Below, piece after piece: positions 1 to 9,238 of a stretch of DNA of 64,000 bases. Both the position numbers and the translations under genes were made by a program. Positions within the stretch are counted from its first letter, which is position 1; every line of letters begins with the position of its first letter. The stretch spans positions 379,501 to 443,500 of the forward strand of contig NZ_KQ130454.1 in the NCBI RefSeq assembly GCF_001046635.1, in the 5' to 3' direction. The notes beneath the pieces are model-generated. The model was not told where the DNA came from. It searched no databases and worked only from the letters and a program-made list of their open reading frames with translations. This stretch comes from Novosphingobium barchaimii LL02 (lineage in GTDB: Bacteria > Pseudomonadota > Alphaproteobacteria > Sphingomonadales > Sphingomonadaceae).

Positions 1-56
1 TTTCCGAAAGCGGGAAGACTATTGGAACTGGGTCCATTGCCCCAGCCCCCTTTACT

Positions 57-77
57 GGCGCCGCTGCACGCGGCGCC
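57..77. terminator. GC-rich hairpin, possible terminator
   Basis: An 8-bp perfect stem GGCGCCGC / GCGGCGCC with a 5-base loop lies in the gene-free first 190 bases. Neither side has a clean T-run, so it is a weak terminator candidate, either for a gene to the left of the window or for the wza-like gene that ends at 191. I see no convincing coding sequence in 1-190. Confidence 0.3.
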
Positions 78-190
78 GTCTTGCCGTTCACTTTTACTGC
101 GGTCCGCACACGATGAGAGGGCAGGGAAGCCATGCTCCCCTACCCTCTTCTCCCCCGGTTATTCTGTCATCCCAGACGGCCTGCGAAGGC

Positions 191-781
191 TCAGAAATAG
201 CGCTCCAGCACGCGGATCGTATCACCGGGCATTACTGCCACGGCCTGGTTGGAATACAGCTCGACCGACTTTTCCGCCGGGTCCGAGGTACGGCGCAGGT
301 TAACCCGCCGGGCATTGGCGCGGTAACTGAAGCCCCCCGCCGCAGCCACTGCCTGCTCGATCGTCCGCCCGGCGACATAAGGATATTCGCCCGGCTTCTG
401 CACTTCGCCCATGATGTAATAGGGGCGATAATTGAGCACCTCCACGCTGACCCGGGGGTCCGTCATGTAACCCTCGCCAATGCGGGCCGTGAGCGCCTTG
501 GTCACGTCGCTCACGGTCTGACCGCCTGCCGAAACCATGCCGATCAGCGGAAAGGCGATGTCGCCTGCGCTGGACACGGCATATTCACCCGACAAATTCG
601 GCTCGTTGTAGACGGTCACGCGCAGCTTATCTCCAGCACCCAGCCGGTAGGCGCCAAGGCCCTGCTGTGCCTCGGCCGCGCCAAGCGGCGGCGCGCTCGA
701 TGTCGCGCAGCCTTGGATGAGGACCGCCAGCACCCCGGCTGCGGCAAAGCCGGCCAATCGCCTGCGCAGGCTGCAGATCAT
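191..781 (-). CDS. Wza-like polysaccharide export lipoprotein
   Basis: This 196-residue outer-membrane export protein of the poly_export/SLBB class would form the periplasmic and outer-membrane channel through which the polysaccharide leaves. The N-terminus is a lipoprotein signal with a lipobox-like IQGC near residue 23. It is followed by the export-domain core (YRLGAGDKLRVTVYNEPNLS, then a VSAGG turn) and a C-terminal SLBB-like segment (YYIMGEVQKPGEYPY). I chose the ATG at 781 over the in-frame ATG at 856 because AGGGG sits 7 bases upstream and the signal peptide then begins correctly. At this length it resembles short Wza/GumB proteins rather than the roughly 380-residue E. coli Wza. It is divergent from the wzc-like gene, from which it is separated by 281 bases. 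Confidence 0.88.
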   Translation of the reverse strand: MICSLRRRLAGFAAAGVLAVLIQGCATSSAPPLGAAEAQQGLGAYRLGAGDKLRVTVYNEPNLSGEYAVSSAGDIAFPLIGMVSAGGQTVSDVTKALTARIGEGYMTDPRVSVEVLNYRPYYIMGEVQKPGEYPYVAGRTIEQAVAAAGGFSYRANARRVNLRRTSDPAEKSVELYSNQAVAVMPGDTIRVLERYF

Positions 782-1062
782 CGTCACCCCTGATTCTCCG
801 TCAAGCAAATCTCGCTCCCGAGCATTCCTCACAAGGATCATCAAGACAAGCATCAATGTGATGTTACAGAAATATAATTTCAGTTCTTTCTCAAATATTA
901 CTTCCCAAAATCCACCATAGATCGAACTCCGGACGAACCCGTGATGTTACATTTTTGAAATGATATGAAGTCCGACTTGTCGATGTAGTCATTGTTGAAC
1001 GAAACTATGTCCGAATCCGGATGATCTGTGGTGACACTCCGGTATGAACGGATGGTAACAGC
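782..1062. promoter_or_regulatory. Divergent promoter region of wza/wzc with 11-bp direct repeat
   Basis: This AT-rich, non-coding stretch lies between the divergent wza-like and wzc-like genes. The 11-mer GTGATGTTACA occurs twice in the same orientation, at 858-868 and 941-951 (83 bases start to start, about eight helical turns). That is typical of paired binding sites for one regulator. No convincing sigma-70 hexamers were assigned. The operator role is inferred from position and repetition only. Confidence 0.45.
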
Positions 1063-3237
1063 TTGAACAAGTCGGTTGTCCTTGCACCCCAGCCGGGGTC
1101 CCTCGTCCCCGCGACACGACCCGCTGCGGCGCCTGCGCCGGCCGACCGGATTGATCCCGGCCTGCTGCTGGCCTTCCTGCGGCGGCGCTGGCCACTGATC
1201 CTGGGTGTGCTGCTGTTATGCCTGGCCGCGGGCCTCGTCATCACCGCACGCCAGACGCCAACGTACCTTTCCACTGCGGAAGTCACGCTCGACGCCAAGG
1301 TCGAGCCGATCGCGCCGCTCTCCGAGGACGACCGTCTGGCCGCGCAGGGAAGCCTGGGCGAAACCTATATCGACACGCAGGTCGAGGTCATGACCTCGAG
1401 CCACAACGTCGCCGGGGTCGTCGACCGTCTCGGCCTCGCCCGGGACCGCCGCTTCATGCAGGAAGGCGTCAACGCCGCCGGCGCGCGCGACGCTGCCATC
1501 GCCTATGTCGAGGACGGCGTCACCGCATTCCGCTCCGGCGCGACCTACACGATCAGCGTCGCCTTCGAGAGCGAGGACCCGGCAGAGGCCGCACGCATCG
1601 CCAACGCCTTTGCCGAGCAGTATACGCTGGGCACCCTGGCCGACAAGGAAACCGGCGACGGCAAGGCGCTCAAGGAAGTGGGCGCGCGCATGGAAGCCGC
1701 GCGTATCCAGGCTTCGACAGATGCCGCCACGCTGTCGCGCTATCGCCTCGCGCACAACCTGCCAACCACCACAGACCGTTCGCTGACCGAGCAGGAAATC
1801 TCCGCCTACAACCAGCAGGTCACCGAGGCCCGCGCTCAGGCCGCGGAGGACACAGCGCGTCTCGCCACCGCCCGCCAGCAGCTTGGCATGGGCTCGGCCG
1901 GCGACGACGTGGGCGAAGCGCTGGGGTCCGGCGTCGTGGCCTCCCTACGCCAGCAGCAGGCGGGCTACGCCGCTGAAATCGCATCGCTTTCCAGCAAGTA
2001 TGGTCCGCGCCACCCCGATCTGCTGCGCGCACGCAGCCAGCTCGATGCAGTGACCGGCCAAATCCGGGAGGAAATCGGCCGCGTCATCTCCAACCTTTCG
2101 GCCAAGGCCGCTGTTTCGCAAAAGCGGCTCGATTCTCTGTCCGGATCGCTCAACACCTCGCAAGGCGCGCTGCGGCGCGACAACGTCGCGATGGTTGACC
2201 TTCAGGACATCGACCAGCGCGCGCAGGCATCGAAGTCGCTCTACGAAAACTACCTGTCCCGCTACAAGGAGCTGGCGGCGCGCATCGGCATTCGTCAGCC
2301 AGAAGCGCGTGTCCTGCACCCCGCCCTGCCAAGCGAAACGCCGGCGCGGCCCAATTTTCTGCTCAACATGGTGCTCTCCGGCGCGCTGGGACTGGCTCTT
2401 GGCATCATCTGCGCCATTACCGCCGAGATGATGTTCAGCGGCCTCACCTCCGGCGAGGATGTCGAACGGCGACTGGGCGTGCACTATCTCTGCTCGGTTC
2501 CCGAACTCACCTCGGTGCTCTCCCGCAAGGAGCGTGGCGGCGTCGCTGGAGACCCGGTCGAGGCGGTTGTCGACCATCCGCGCTCTGCCTTTGCCGAAGC
2601 CTTCCGCAATTTGCGCGCATCGATCGCCTTCGCGGTCGAGAACCCCCGCATCATCGCGATCACTTCGGCCCTGCCGTCCGAAGGCAAGACCACAGTGGCG
2701 CTGTGCCTGGCCCGTTCGATGGCCAGCGGTTCCGACCGTATCCTGCTGATCGACTGCGATGTGCGGCGACGCGGGGTCAGCCGCTGGCTTGCCGGCACGC
2801 GTGAGGTCGGCCTGCTCGAAGTGCTGCGCGGAGACGCGAAGCTCGAAGATGCGATCGTCACCGATCCGCGCACCGGGCTTTCGATCCTGCCGCTCAGCAG
2901 TTCGGCCCAGGAAGACCATGCGCTGCTTACCGGCACCGGGATGGATACGCTGCTGGCGCTTGCCGCCCAGTCGTTCGACGCCGTGATCATGGACACCGCG
3001 CCCGTCCTGCCGATGGCGGATGCCCGCCTGCTGCTGTGCAAGGCCGATGCCTCGATCATTGCCGCTCGCTGGCGCCGTACGCCCGAGGCCGCAGTTCGAT
3101 CGCTGCTGCGAATGCTGCCCGCAGGCTACTTCGGAATGGCCGGCATGATCCTTACCCGGGTCGACGTTCGCAAGCAGGCCGCCTTCGGGGTCGACGAGAA
3201 CGCCTTCTACAAGGCGTACAAGGACTACTATGCTTAA
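1063..3237 (+). CDS. Wzc-like polysaccharide co-polymerase with tyrosine (BY) kinase domain
   Basis: This 724-residue inner-membrane protein controls chain length and export. A Wzz-type region comes first, with TM1 at about residues 43-60, a long periplasmic coiled-coil region and TM2 at about 428-452. A cytoplasmic BY-kinase domain follows: Walker A PSEGKTT at about 538-544, Walker A' LLIDCDVRRRG at about 561-571 and Walker B VIMDTAP at about 641. The last ten residues contain a tyrosine cluster (FYKAYKDYYA), the usual autophosphorylation tail. The start is TTG at 1063, preceded by GGATGG. The first in-frame ATG is about 110 codons later and would remove TM1. The stop overlaps the next glycosyltransferase by 8 bases, so the two are translationally coupled. 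Confidence 0.92.
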   Translation: MNKSVVLAPQPGSLVPATRPAAAPAPADRIDPGLLLAFLRRRWPLILGVLLLCLAAGLVITARQTPTYLSTAEVTLDAKVEPIAPLSEDDRLAAQGSLGETYIDTQVEVMTSSHNVAGVVDRLGLARDRRFMQEGVNAAGARDAAIAYVEDGVTAFRSGATYTISVAFESEDPAEAARIANAFAEQYTLGTLADKETGDGKALKEVGARMEAARIQASTDAATLSRYRLAHNLPTTTDRSLTEQEISAYNQQVTEARAQAAEDTARLATARQQLGMGSAGDDVGEALGSGVVASLRQQQAGYAAEIASLSSKYGPRHPDLLRARSQLDAVTGQIREEIGRVISNLSAKAAVSQKRLDSLSGSLNTSQGALRRDNVAMVDLQDIDQRAQASKSLYENYLSRYKELAARIGIRQPEARVLHPALPSETPARPNFLLNMVLSGALGLALGIICAITAEMMFSGLTSGEDVERRLGVHYLCSVPELTSVLSRKERGGVAGDPVEAVVDHPRSAFAEAFRNLRASIAFAVENPRIIAITSALPSEGKTTVALCLARSMASGSDRILLIDCDVRRRGVSRWLAGTREVGLLEVLRGDAKLEDAIVTDPRTGLSILPLSSSAQEDHALLTGTGMDTLLALAAQSFDAVIMDTAPVLPMADARLLLCKADASIIAARWRRTPEAAVRSLLRMLPAGYFGMAGMILTRVDVRKQAAFGVDENAFYKAYKDYYA

Positions 3238-4375
3238 CCTGCTGCCGATCGCCTCCGGCGAGGATGACGATGCATTGCTGGCCAGCGTGCGGCAACGCTA
3301 TCGCAAGGTCGCCATCGTCCACTACTGGCTGGTGACGATGCGCGGCGGCGAGCGGGTGATCGAGCGGCTGCTGCACCTGTTTCCCGGTGCCGACATCTTC
3401 ACCCACGTCTACGACGAATCGCGCGTTTCACGCACGATTGCGCAGGCCAAGGTAACCACCAGCTTCATTCAGCGCCTGCCCGGCGCTGCTCGCCACTACC
3501 AGAAATACCTGCCGCTCATGCCCATGGCCCTCGAACAGCTGGACCTGCGCGGCTACGACCTCGTGATCAGCAGCGAGAGCGGTCCGGCCAAGGGCGTCAT
3601 CACCGATCCCGATGCCATGCACCTTTGCTACGTGCATTCGCCGATGCGGTACTTGTGGGATCACTATCACCAGTACCGCGAGTCGACCGGCGCGTTCAAC
3701 CGCGCGATCATGCCCTTCCTGTTCCACCGCCTGCGCACCTGGGACGTGGCATCCGCCTCGCGCGTCGATCGCTACGTCGCCAATTCACGCTTCATCCAGC
3801 GGCGTATCGGTCGGGCCTGGGACAAGCCCTCGACCGTCGTGCATCCGCCGGTGGACGTCAGCCTTTTCTCGCCCTCGGCCCAGATCGATCAGAACTACCT
3901 TTGGGTGGGCCAGCTGGTGCCTTACAAACGGCCCGACCTGGCGGTGGAAGCATTCAACCGGCTGGGCCTGCCGCTGCTGGTGGTGGGCGAAGGGCCGATG
4001 GCGCCCGCCTTGCGCCGCATGGCCGGACCCAATGTGACGATCATCCCGCGCCTCGATTTCGCATCCCTGCGCGCGCATTATGCCCGCTGCCGGGGGTTCG
4101 TGTTCACGGCGGAGGAAGACTTCGGCATAGTGCCGGTGGAAGTCATGGCCTCGGGCCGACCGGTGATCGCCTTTGGCAAGGGCGGTGCGCTCGATTCGAT
4201 CGTGGACCAGCAGACCGGGCTGTTCTTCAGTGAACAAACCGTCGATTCGCTGATCGACGCCGTCTCGCGCTTCGAGGATTGGCTGCCCTCGTTCGACCCG
4301 GCGGTCGCCGTGCTCCAGGCGAGCCGCTTCTCTCCTGCCGTCTTCGACTCCGGGATACTGCGGTCGCTGATGTGA
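3230..4375 (+). CDS. GT4-family glycosyltransferase
   Basis: This 381-residue GT-B fold protein probably adds a sugar to the lipid-linked repeat unit on the cytoplasmic face. The N-terminal part has IVHYWLVTMRGGERV, typical of this GT4 subgroup. The C-terminal donor-binding part has VPYKRPDLAVEAF, a VVGEGP strand and the EX7E-type motif EEDFGIVPVE at about residue 295, followed by GRPVIAFGKGG. It overlaps the wzc-like gene by 8 bases and the next gene by 4 bases, so it lies inside the wzc-GT-GH-wzy operon. Donor and acceptor sugars cannot be read from the sequence. Confidence 0.88.
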   Translation: MLNLLPIASGEDDDALLASVRQRYRKVAIVHYWLVTMRGGERVIERLLHLFPGADIFTHVYDESRVSRTIAQAKVTTSFIQRLPGAARHYQKYLPLMPMALEQLDLRGYDLVISSESGPAKGVITDPDAMHLCYVHSPMRYLWDHYHQYRESTGAFNRAIMPFLFHRLRTWDVASASRVDRYVANSRFIQRRIGRAWDKPSTVVHPPVDVSLFSPSAQIDQNYLWVGQLVPYKRPDLAVEAFNRLGLPLLVVGEGPMAPALRRMAGPNVTIIPRLDFASLRAHYARCRGFVFTAEEDFGIVPVEVMASGRPVIAFGKGGALDSIVDQQTGLFFSEQTVDSLIDAVSRFEDWLPSFDPAVAVLQASRFSPAVFDSGILRSLM

Positions 4376-6108
4376 ACAAGCCGCCAAGACCGCTCCGGCA
4401 AGCTGGCACGCGGTTCGCGATGGGCTTTGCCGCCTGCGCCGGCCTTACCAGCAGTTGCAGCCAAGGTGCGCCTGCACAGACCTCCCCGCAAACCATGACG
4501 CTTGGCGTGCAAACCCACTTCGCGCAGGGCTGGCCGGCCACGCGCCTCGACCTTGCCCGTAAAGTCGGTGCGCCTTCCTTGCGCGATTCGGTGCCATGGG
4601 CCCGCGTCGAGACCTCGCCCGGCCGTTACACGTTCGAAGGCGCCGGCGTCGCGGCACTGGACAGCTTCTGCCGCAAGGGCGGTTCGCTGCTGCTGGTCGC
4701 CGTGCCGCTCAACCCGCTTTACGATGGCGGCGGCGCCTTGCGCTCGCCGGGTGCGAAAGCTGCGTTCGCCGGATACATCGCCGCGCTGCAAGCCCACTTC
4801 GCCTCGTGCCTGACCGCGATCGAGATCGGCAACGAGATCAACAGCATGAACTCGCGCCAGCTGTTTCGCCCCGGGGAAACCGGCGTCGATCCCTTGCGCG
4901 AATACGTCGATCTGGTGCGTACCGCGCGCGAGACCCTGCGCGCACGCGGCGGAACCGCAAAGATCCTCGGCGGATCGAGCAACATGATCGCGACCGGCTT
5001 TCTCGACTCGCTGTTCGCGCGCGGCCTGCTCGATGCCGCCGATGCCCTCGCCGTGCATCCCTACCGCTCGCAGGCAGAGAACCTCGATGTCGAACTGGCG
5101 CATCTTGCCGATGTCATGCGCCGCCGCGGCAAACCCCTGCCTGTCTGGGCCAGCGAGTTCAGCGACAATTACCCGACACCCGAAATGGCCGCGCCGCAGC
5201 TGGTCAAGGAAGCGACCCTGCTTGCGGCCGGCGGGGTGGAGGCGGCCCACTGGTACGCGCTCGTCGACCAGAAGTGGTTCCGCAACATGGGCCTGTACGA
5301 TGCCGATGGCCGCACCAAGCCCGCCGCGCAGGCGTTCAGCCTCGCCCAGCGCGAACTTCTGGCACACGGCCGCCCCGAGCGCGTCGATGTGGGCGATCCG
5401 AACGTGCGCCTCTATCGCTTCGGCGCGGATTCCTGGGTGGCCTGGGGCGCTTCGGGGCGGGCCGCCTTCGATGCCTCCGCCCGCCTGCTCGATGCACGCG
5501 GACAGCCGCTTTCCGGCACCGAGGCCGAGCTGAACGACGATCCGGTGATCGCCCTGCGATCCGCCCGCCCGACCTTCACACAGGGGCCGGTAGTGGCCGA
5601 CAGCCTGCTCGGCTATGGCAGCGGGGACTGGCGCTATCTCGCGCGCAAGGCGGACGGGAGCGAGCGAACCCTCCCCTTGCTCGACGGCCAGTGGACTACC
5701 TACCACGGCGACCGCTTCGTGCGCCCGCTGTGGATCGGCGACGTCGCCGGTGCGCCCGCTGGCGAGGGGACCGGGGCCATCCACGCCATCGTCCGCTACA
5801 CTTCCCCCGCCGCGCGCAAGGTTTCCATTGCCGTGTGCATCGACAAGCAACCCGGCGGCGACGGCATCGACGTAGCGCTGCGACGGGGCAAGACAGACCT
5901 CGCGGCCGCCCTTGTCACAGCGTCCCAGCGCTTTGCCCTGCGTGATATCGCGCTGGGCGCGGGCGACACTGTCGACCTTGTCGTGGGACCGAACGTCAAG
6001 GCGGGCCGAGACGGCTTCCGCTACCGCATCCGCATATACGCCGAGCCGCACGTCCCCGCTGCGGACTGCCCGGCCCGCGCGGTTTCCGTTTACCCGGCCA
6101 AGATCTGA
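4372..6108 (+). CDS. PslG/GH39-like glycoside hydrolase, probable lipoprotein
   Basis: This 578-residue protein has a clan-A (TIM-barrel) glycosidase N-terminal half. An LRDSVPWARVETSPGRY segment is followed by a likely acid/base Glu155 in GNEIN and a likely nucleophile Glu262 in VWASEFS. The C-terminal half (about residues 330-578) looks like beta-sandwich domains. I start it at the GTG at 4372, which overlaps the previous stop as GTGA; a longer start at 4279 only reads through the upstream gene. Residues 17-30 (MGFAACAGLTSSCS) resemble a lipoprotein signal, so it may be periplasmic. PslG-like hydrolases in other EPS loci trim or release polymer chains, and that role is inferred here from the operon position and the two Glu motifs. 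Confidence 0.8.
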   Translation: MNKPPRPLRQAGTRFAMGFAACAGLTSSCSQGAPAQTSPQTMTLGVQTHFAQGWPATRLDLARKVGAPSLRDSVPWARVETSPGRYTFEGAGVAALDSFCRKGGSLLLVAVPLNPLYDGGGALRSPGAKAAFAGYIAALQAHFASCLTAIEIGNEINSMNSRQLFRPGETGVDPLREYVDLVRTARETLRARGGTAKILGGSSNMIATGFLDSLFARGLLDAADALAVHPYRSQAENLDVELAHLADVMRRRGKPLPVWASEFSDNYPTPEMAAPQLVKEATLLAAGGVEAAHWYALVDQKWFRNMGLYDADGRTKPAAQAFSLAQRELLAHGRPERVDVGDPNVRLYRFGADSWVAWGASGRAAFDASARLLDARGQPLSGTEAELNDDPVIALRSARPTFTQGPVVADSLLGYGSGDWRYLARKADGSERTLPLLDGQWTTYHGDRFVRPLWIGDVAGAPAGEGTGAIHAIVRYTSPAARKVSIAVCIDKQPGGDGIDVALRRGKTDLAAALVTASQRFALRDIALGAGDTVDLVVGPNVKAGRDGFRYRIRIYAEPHVPAADCPARAVSVYPAKI

Positions 6109-6117
6109 AAGACGCGC

Positions 6118-7641
6118 ATGGAACTTACAATCATCGGCGCAGTCCAGCTGCTGCTCGGCCTGGGGCTTTTCGTGTTCGGATCGCTGCGCGGGCTTTTCGC
6201 GTTCGTGATGATATCGACCCTGTTCGGAGGCTCGGCTGCGGTCAACCTCACGGCGCTGGGCGGATCGTCGATCACGCCCGCGCATTTCGCGCTCGCGTTT
6301 CTGCTCCTGCGCTGCGTCGTGCCGGGCAGCGTGCCGCCCGGCAACCTCGTCGATGCCCTGCGCGGCAATGCATGGCTCGTGGTCTTCGTCGTCTACGGCG
6401 TTCTCGCCGCACTGATCCTGCCGCGCGTCTTCGCGGGCGAGATCGACGTAACGCCCCTGCGCGGCCAGATTCGCGCCCGCTACGGCAGCGAACTCGCGCG
6501 TATTCTTGCCGCCGCGCCGCTGCGCTTCAGTCCGCAGAACATAACCACGGCGGTCTATATGACCGGCACGCTGATGATGGCGCTGGCAGCGCATACGGTG
6601 CTGCGCTCTCGCCCCGCCGTGGCGGGCGCCGCGGGCACCGCACCCACGCCCGCAAGCCGCATACTGGTTCGCACCGCCGCCACGATCGGGATCGTTCACG
6701 CCCTGCTCGGCTTCGCCAGCGTGGCGCTGCGCAATACCCCGGCCAACGTCGTTTTCGAATTCTTTCGCAACGGCAACTATGCCCAGCTCGATCACGAATG
6801 GAACGGCTTCGTGCGCATGAACGGCGTCTTGCCCGAAGCCTCGTCCTATGCCGCTTTCGCCGTGGTGTGGTTCGTGTTCAACTTCGAATGCTGGCTGCGC
6901 GGGGTCGAGCCTCGCCGGACCGGACCCGCCGCCCTGCTGCTGGGCACGGCGCTCGTCGCCAGTACCTCGTCCAGCGCCTATGTCGGACTTGCGCTTTTCG
7001 GCACTATCCTGGCTGTGCGCGCAGCGGTGACGCCGCGCCTGTTCACGTTCGACCGGCTGGCCTGGATGATCCTTGCAGGGCTTGCCGGCATGGTCTTGGT
7101 CAGCGCGATGCTGGTGCTGAACCCGGTGCTCGCGGGTGCGCTGCGTGACCTGCTGGAACACATGACGCTCGACAAGGCCGGATCCTTCTCGGGCCGGCAG
7201 CGCCTGTTCTGGGCGGGACAGGGGCTGGAGGCTTTCGTAGTCTCGCACGGATTGGGCATCGGCCCCGGCTCGTTCCGCTCGTCCAGTCTGGCGGCAGCTA
7301 TCCTGGGTTCGGTGGGCGTGATCGGCGCTGCCGCTTTTGCCGGACACTTCCTGCGCGCGTTCAAGCCTCTGGCGCTGTCGACCTGGATGCGCAGCGGCGA
7401 GGCTGAACGCGATACCGCCGCAGCCGCAGCCTGGGCCATGCTGGTTGGCGTGGGCGTGGCCTCGGTCTCGGCGCCAAGTTGCGACCCCGGATTGACCTTC
7501 GCCATCCTGTCCGGTTCGGCCATCGCCCTGCGATCAGGCCGGCGGACCGCCGAGGCAGTGCCGGGGGATGCGGGCGGGGCCGCGTTCGACGTGGGAGGCG
7601 CCGCGGCATTCGGCCCGCTGCGGGTCCCCCTACCGGCCTGA
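6118..7641 (+). CDS. Polysaccharide polymerase, O-antigen ligase/Wzy-like
   Basis: This 507-residue polytopic membrane protein starts directly with hydrophobic segments (LLLGLGLFVFGSLRGLFAFV) and has about ten further segments. A large periplasmic loop around FFRNGNYAQLDHEWNGFVRM is followed by GVLPEASSYAAFAVVW. The later segment GLGIGPGSFRSSSLAA is the H/R-rich loop that Wzy and WaaL proteins share before the last helices. It lies 9 bases after the glycosidase gene and ends the wzc operon. The likely role is joining lipid-linked repeats at the periplasmic face. Wzy versus WaaL cannot be separated by eye, but the locus needs a polymerase and this is the only candidate. Confidence 0.8.
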   Translation: MELTIIGAVQLLLGLGLFVFGSLRGLFAFVMISTLFGGSAAVNLTALGGSSITPAHFALAFLLLRCVVPGSVPPGNLVDALRGNAWLVVFVVYGVLAALILPRVFAGEIDVTPLRGQIRARYGSELARILAAAPLRFSPQNITTAVYMTGTLMMALAAHTVLRSRPAVAGAAGTAPTPASRILVRTAATIGIVHALLGFASVALRNTPANVVFEFFRNGNYAQLDHEWNGFVRMNGVLPEASSYAAFAVVWFVFNFECWLRGVEPRRTGPAALLLGTALVASTSSSAYVGLALFGTILAVRAAVTPRLFTFDRLAWMILAGLAGMVLVSAMLVLNPVLAGALRDLLEHMTLDKAGSFSGRQRLFWAGQGLEAFVVSHGLGIGPGSFRSSSLAAAILGSVGVIGAAAFAGHFLRAFKPLALSTWMRSGEAERDTAAAAAWAMLVGVGVASVSAPSCDPGLTFAILSGSAIALRSGRRTAEAVPGDAGGAAFDVGGAAAFGPLRVPLPA

Positions 7642-7658
7642 TGCGGCAGATGGGGCTT

Positions 7659-9149
7659 TCAGGAAAGGCTGCGCGGGCGGGTGAGCACGGAGCGCAGCAA
7701 CCCGCCCAGTTCCGCCCTGCGCGCGCTTCCCAGCATCAGCAGCAGAACCGCCGTGTAGACCAGCATGCCCTGCACGATGAGGAAGCCCAACCGGGTGAGC
7801 GCGGCCAGTCCGGTCACCGATCCGTGCACATGCATGGTATCGCCCGTCCCCCACACCACCACGGCCATGACCGCCGAAGCGCCGAGCGCGGGCGCGATAC
7901 CGGCCAGCACGTCGGCGGCGCGAATTCCGCTTGCCCGCTGGAGCAGCACCATCTGCAAGGCCAGCGTCACATAGGCGCGCCCGACATAGGCGACCGCGAA
8001 CCACAGCAGGCCGTGGGGCGCAGCGGCGATGCAGAACACCAGGGTAAGCGTCAGCTGGATCGCCGCCAGCCGCGCGATCACCCCGGCCCGGCCCAGCACG
8101 GTGAGCGCCGGATCGGCGAAGAAGTTGAGCGCGAAGGGCGGCCCCAGCAGGCACAGCACCCGCGCCAGCGGTATGCTTTCACCCCATTGCGGGCCGAACA
8201 GCAGCGGAATGATCTGATCCGCCAGCACGCCGATCCCGGCAATGGCGGGAAAGGCGATCATGGCGCTGGTCGATACCATCTTCACATAACCGCGCCGGAA
8301 TGCCGGCATATCGTGCTTGAGCTTGGCGAGCGTGGGTACGGCGACGGTCGAGAACGGCGTGATCAGACCCTGCGCCACCACCTCGATCGATTTCCAGGCG
8401 GTGCGATAGACGCCCACCGCGCCGATTCCTATCATCCGGCTGAGGATCACGTCCTGCGCGCGGTTGAGCGCGACAAGGAGCAACTGCGAGCCGGCAACGC
8501 TGGCCCCCAGCTTCCACTGGGCGCGCAAGGTGCTCCACGAAACATCGAAACCGGGGCGCCAGCGAAAGGCGTGCCAGGCGACCAGCGTGCCGATCGCCTC
8601 ACTGGCGAAGCGTTGCACCACCAGCGCCCACACGCCCCAACCCGCCTCTGCCGCCACCAGCGCCAGCGTACCGCCGACCAGTCCGGCGCCGAGCGAGCGG
8701 ATCGCCAGCGCACGGTGGCCGAATTCGCGCAAGTTGCGGCTCATATGCGTAGCGCCGGCGGCCGAGATCGGCACCACGAAGCCCAGCGCGGCGATGACCG
8801 GTGCGGCTTCCGCGCTGCCCAGCGCGTTCGCCAGCGGGCGGCGCAGCACGAAACACAGCAGGGCCACGAGAAGGCCCATCGCAAGGTTCGCCCAGAACAC
8901 CGTGTCGGCAAGGCGCGGGGTGACTTCCTTCGCGCGGTACAGGCTGCTCACCAGTCCGCCCTGCGCGATGATCTTGCCGATTTCCGCCACCGCCAGGCCG
9001 ACGATGAATACACCGAACGTCTGCGGACCCAGCCGATGCGCGAGAGCCGCGAAGACGATGAAACCGAATATCTGGTCGCCGCCAAAGCGCACCACGCTCC
9101 ATCCGATCGCTCCGGCTGCCCGATGCCGCAAAGTACCTTCGACAGCCAT
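7659..9149 (-). CDS. Wzx-like flippase (MVF/MATE superfamily)
   Basis: This 496-residue membrane protein of the polysaccharide-transporter class has about 12-14 hydrophobic segments spread over the whole length. The N-terminal helix carries WSVVRFGGDQIFGFIVFAAL, followed by LGPQTFGVFIVGLAVAEIGK, which is characteristic of Wzx and lipopolysaccharide exporters. A central segment (ALNRAQDVILSRMIGIGAVG) matches the repeat-like second half of these transporters. It would flip the lipid-linked repeat unit across the inner membrane. It is convergent with the polymerase gene (17 bases between stops) and divergent from the pyruvyl transferase at 9239. Confidence 0.88.
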   Translation of the reverse strand: MAVEGTLRHRAAGAIGWSVVRFGGDQIFGFIVFAALAHRLGPQTFGVFIVGLAVAEIGKIIAQGGLVSSLYRAKEVTPRLADTVFWANLAMGLLVALLCFVLRRPLANALGSAEAAPVIAALGFVVPISAAGATHMSRNLREFGHRALAIRSLGAGLVGGTLALVAAEAGWGVWALVVQRFASEAIGTLVAWHAFRWRPGFDVSWSTLRAQWKLGASVAGSQLLLVALNRAQDVILSRMIGIGAVGVYRTAWKSIEVVAQGLITPFSTVAVPTLAKLKHDMPAFRRGYVKMVSTSAMIAFPAIAGIGVLADQIIPLLFGPQWGESIPLARVLCLLGPPFALNFFADPALTVLGRAGVIARLAAIQLTLTLVFCIAAAPHGLLWFAVAYVGRAYVTLALQMVLLQRASGIRAADVLAGIAPALGASAVMAVVVWGTGDTMHVHGSVTGLAALTRLGFLIVQGMLVYTAVLLLMLGSARRAELGGLLRSVLTRPRSLS

Positions 9150-9238
9150 GCTGCATCCCTAACGTTTTCGTTTCGCTTGCATAGTCATGCCGCAACTGCG
9201 AAATAGCAAGTCAAAGTCATCATCAGAAGGATGATCGC

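Noticed and set aside
4078-7347. 1089-codon open frame on the minus strand
   Set aside because: It is antisense to three well-recognised genes (GT4, glycosidase, polymerase), has Arg/Gln/His-rich composition and no domain. It arises from GC-rich codon bias.
7479-9206. 575-codon plus-strand frame opposite the flippase
   Set aside because: Antisense shadow of a clear 12-14 helix transporter; composition is His/Arg/Gln-rich with no motif.
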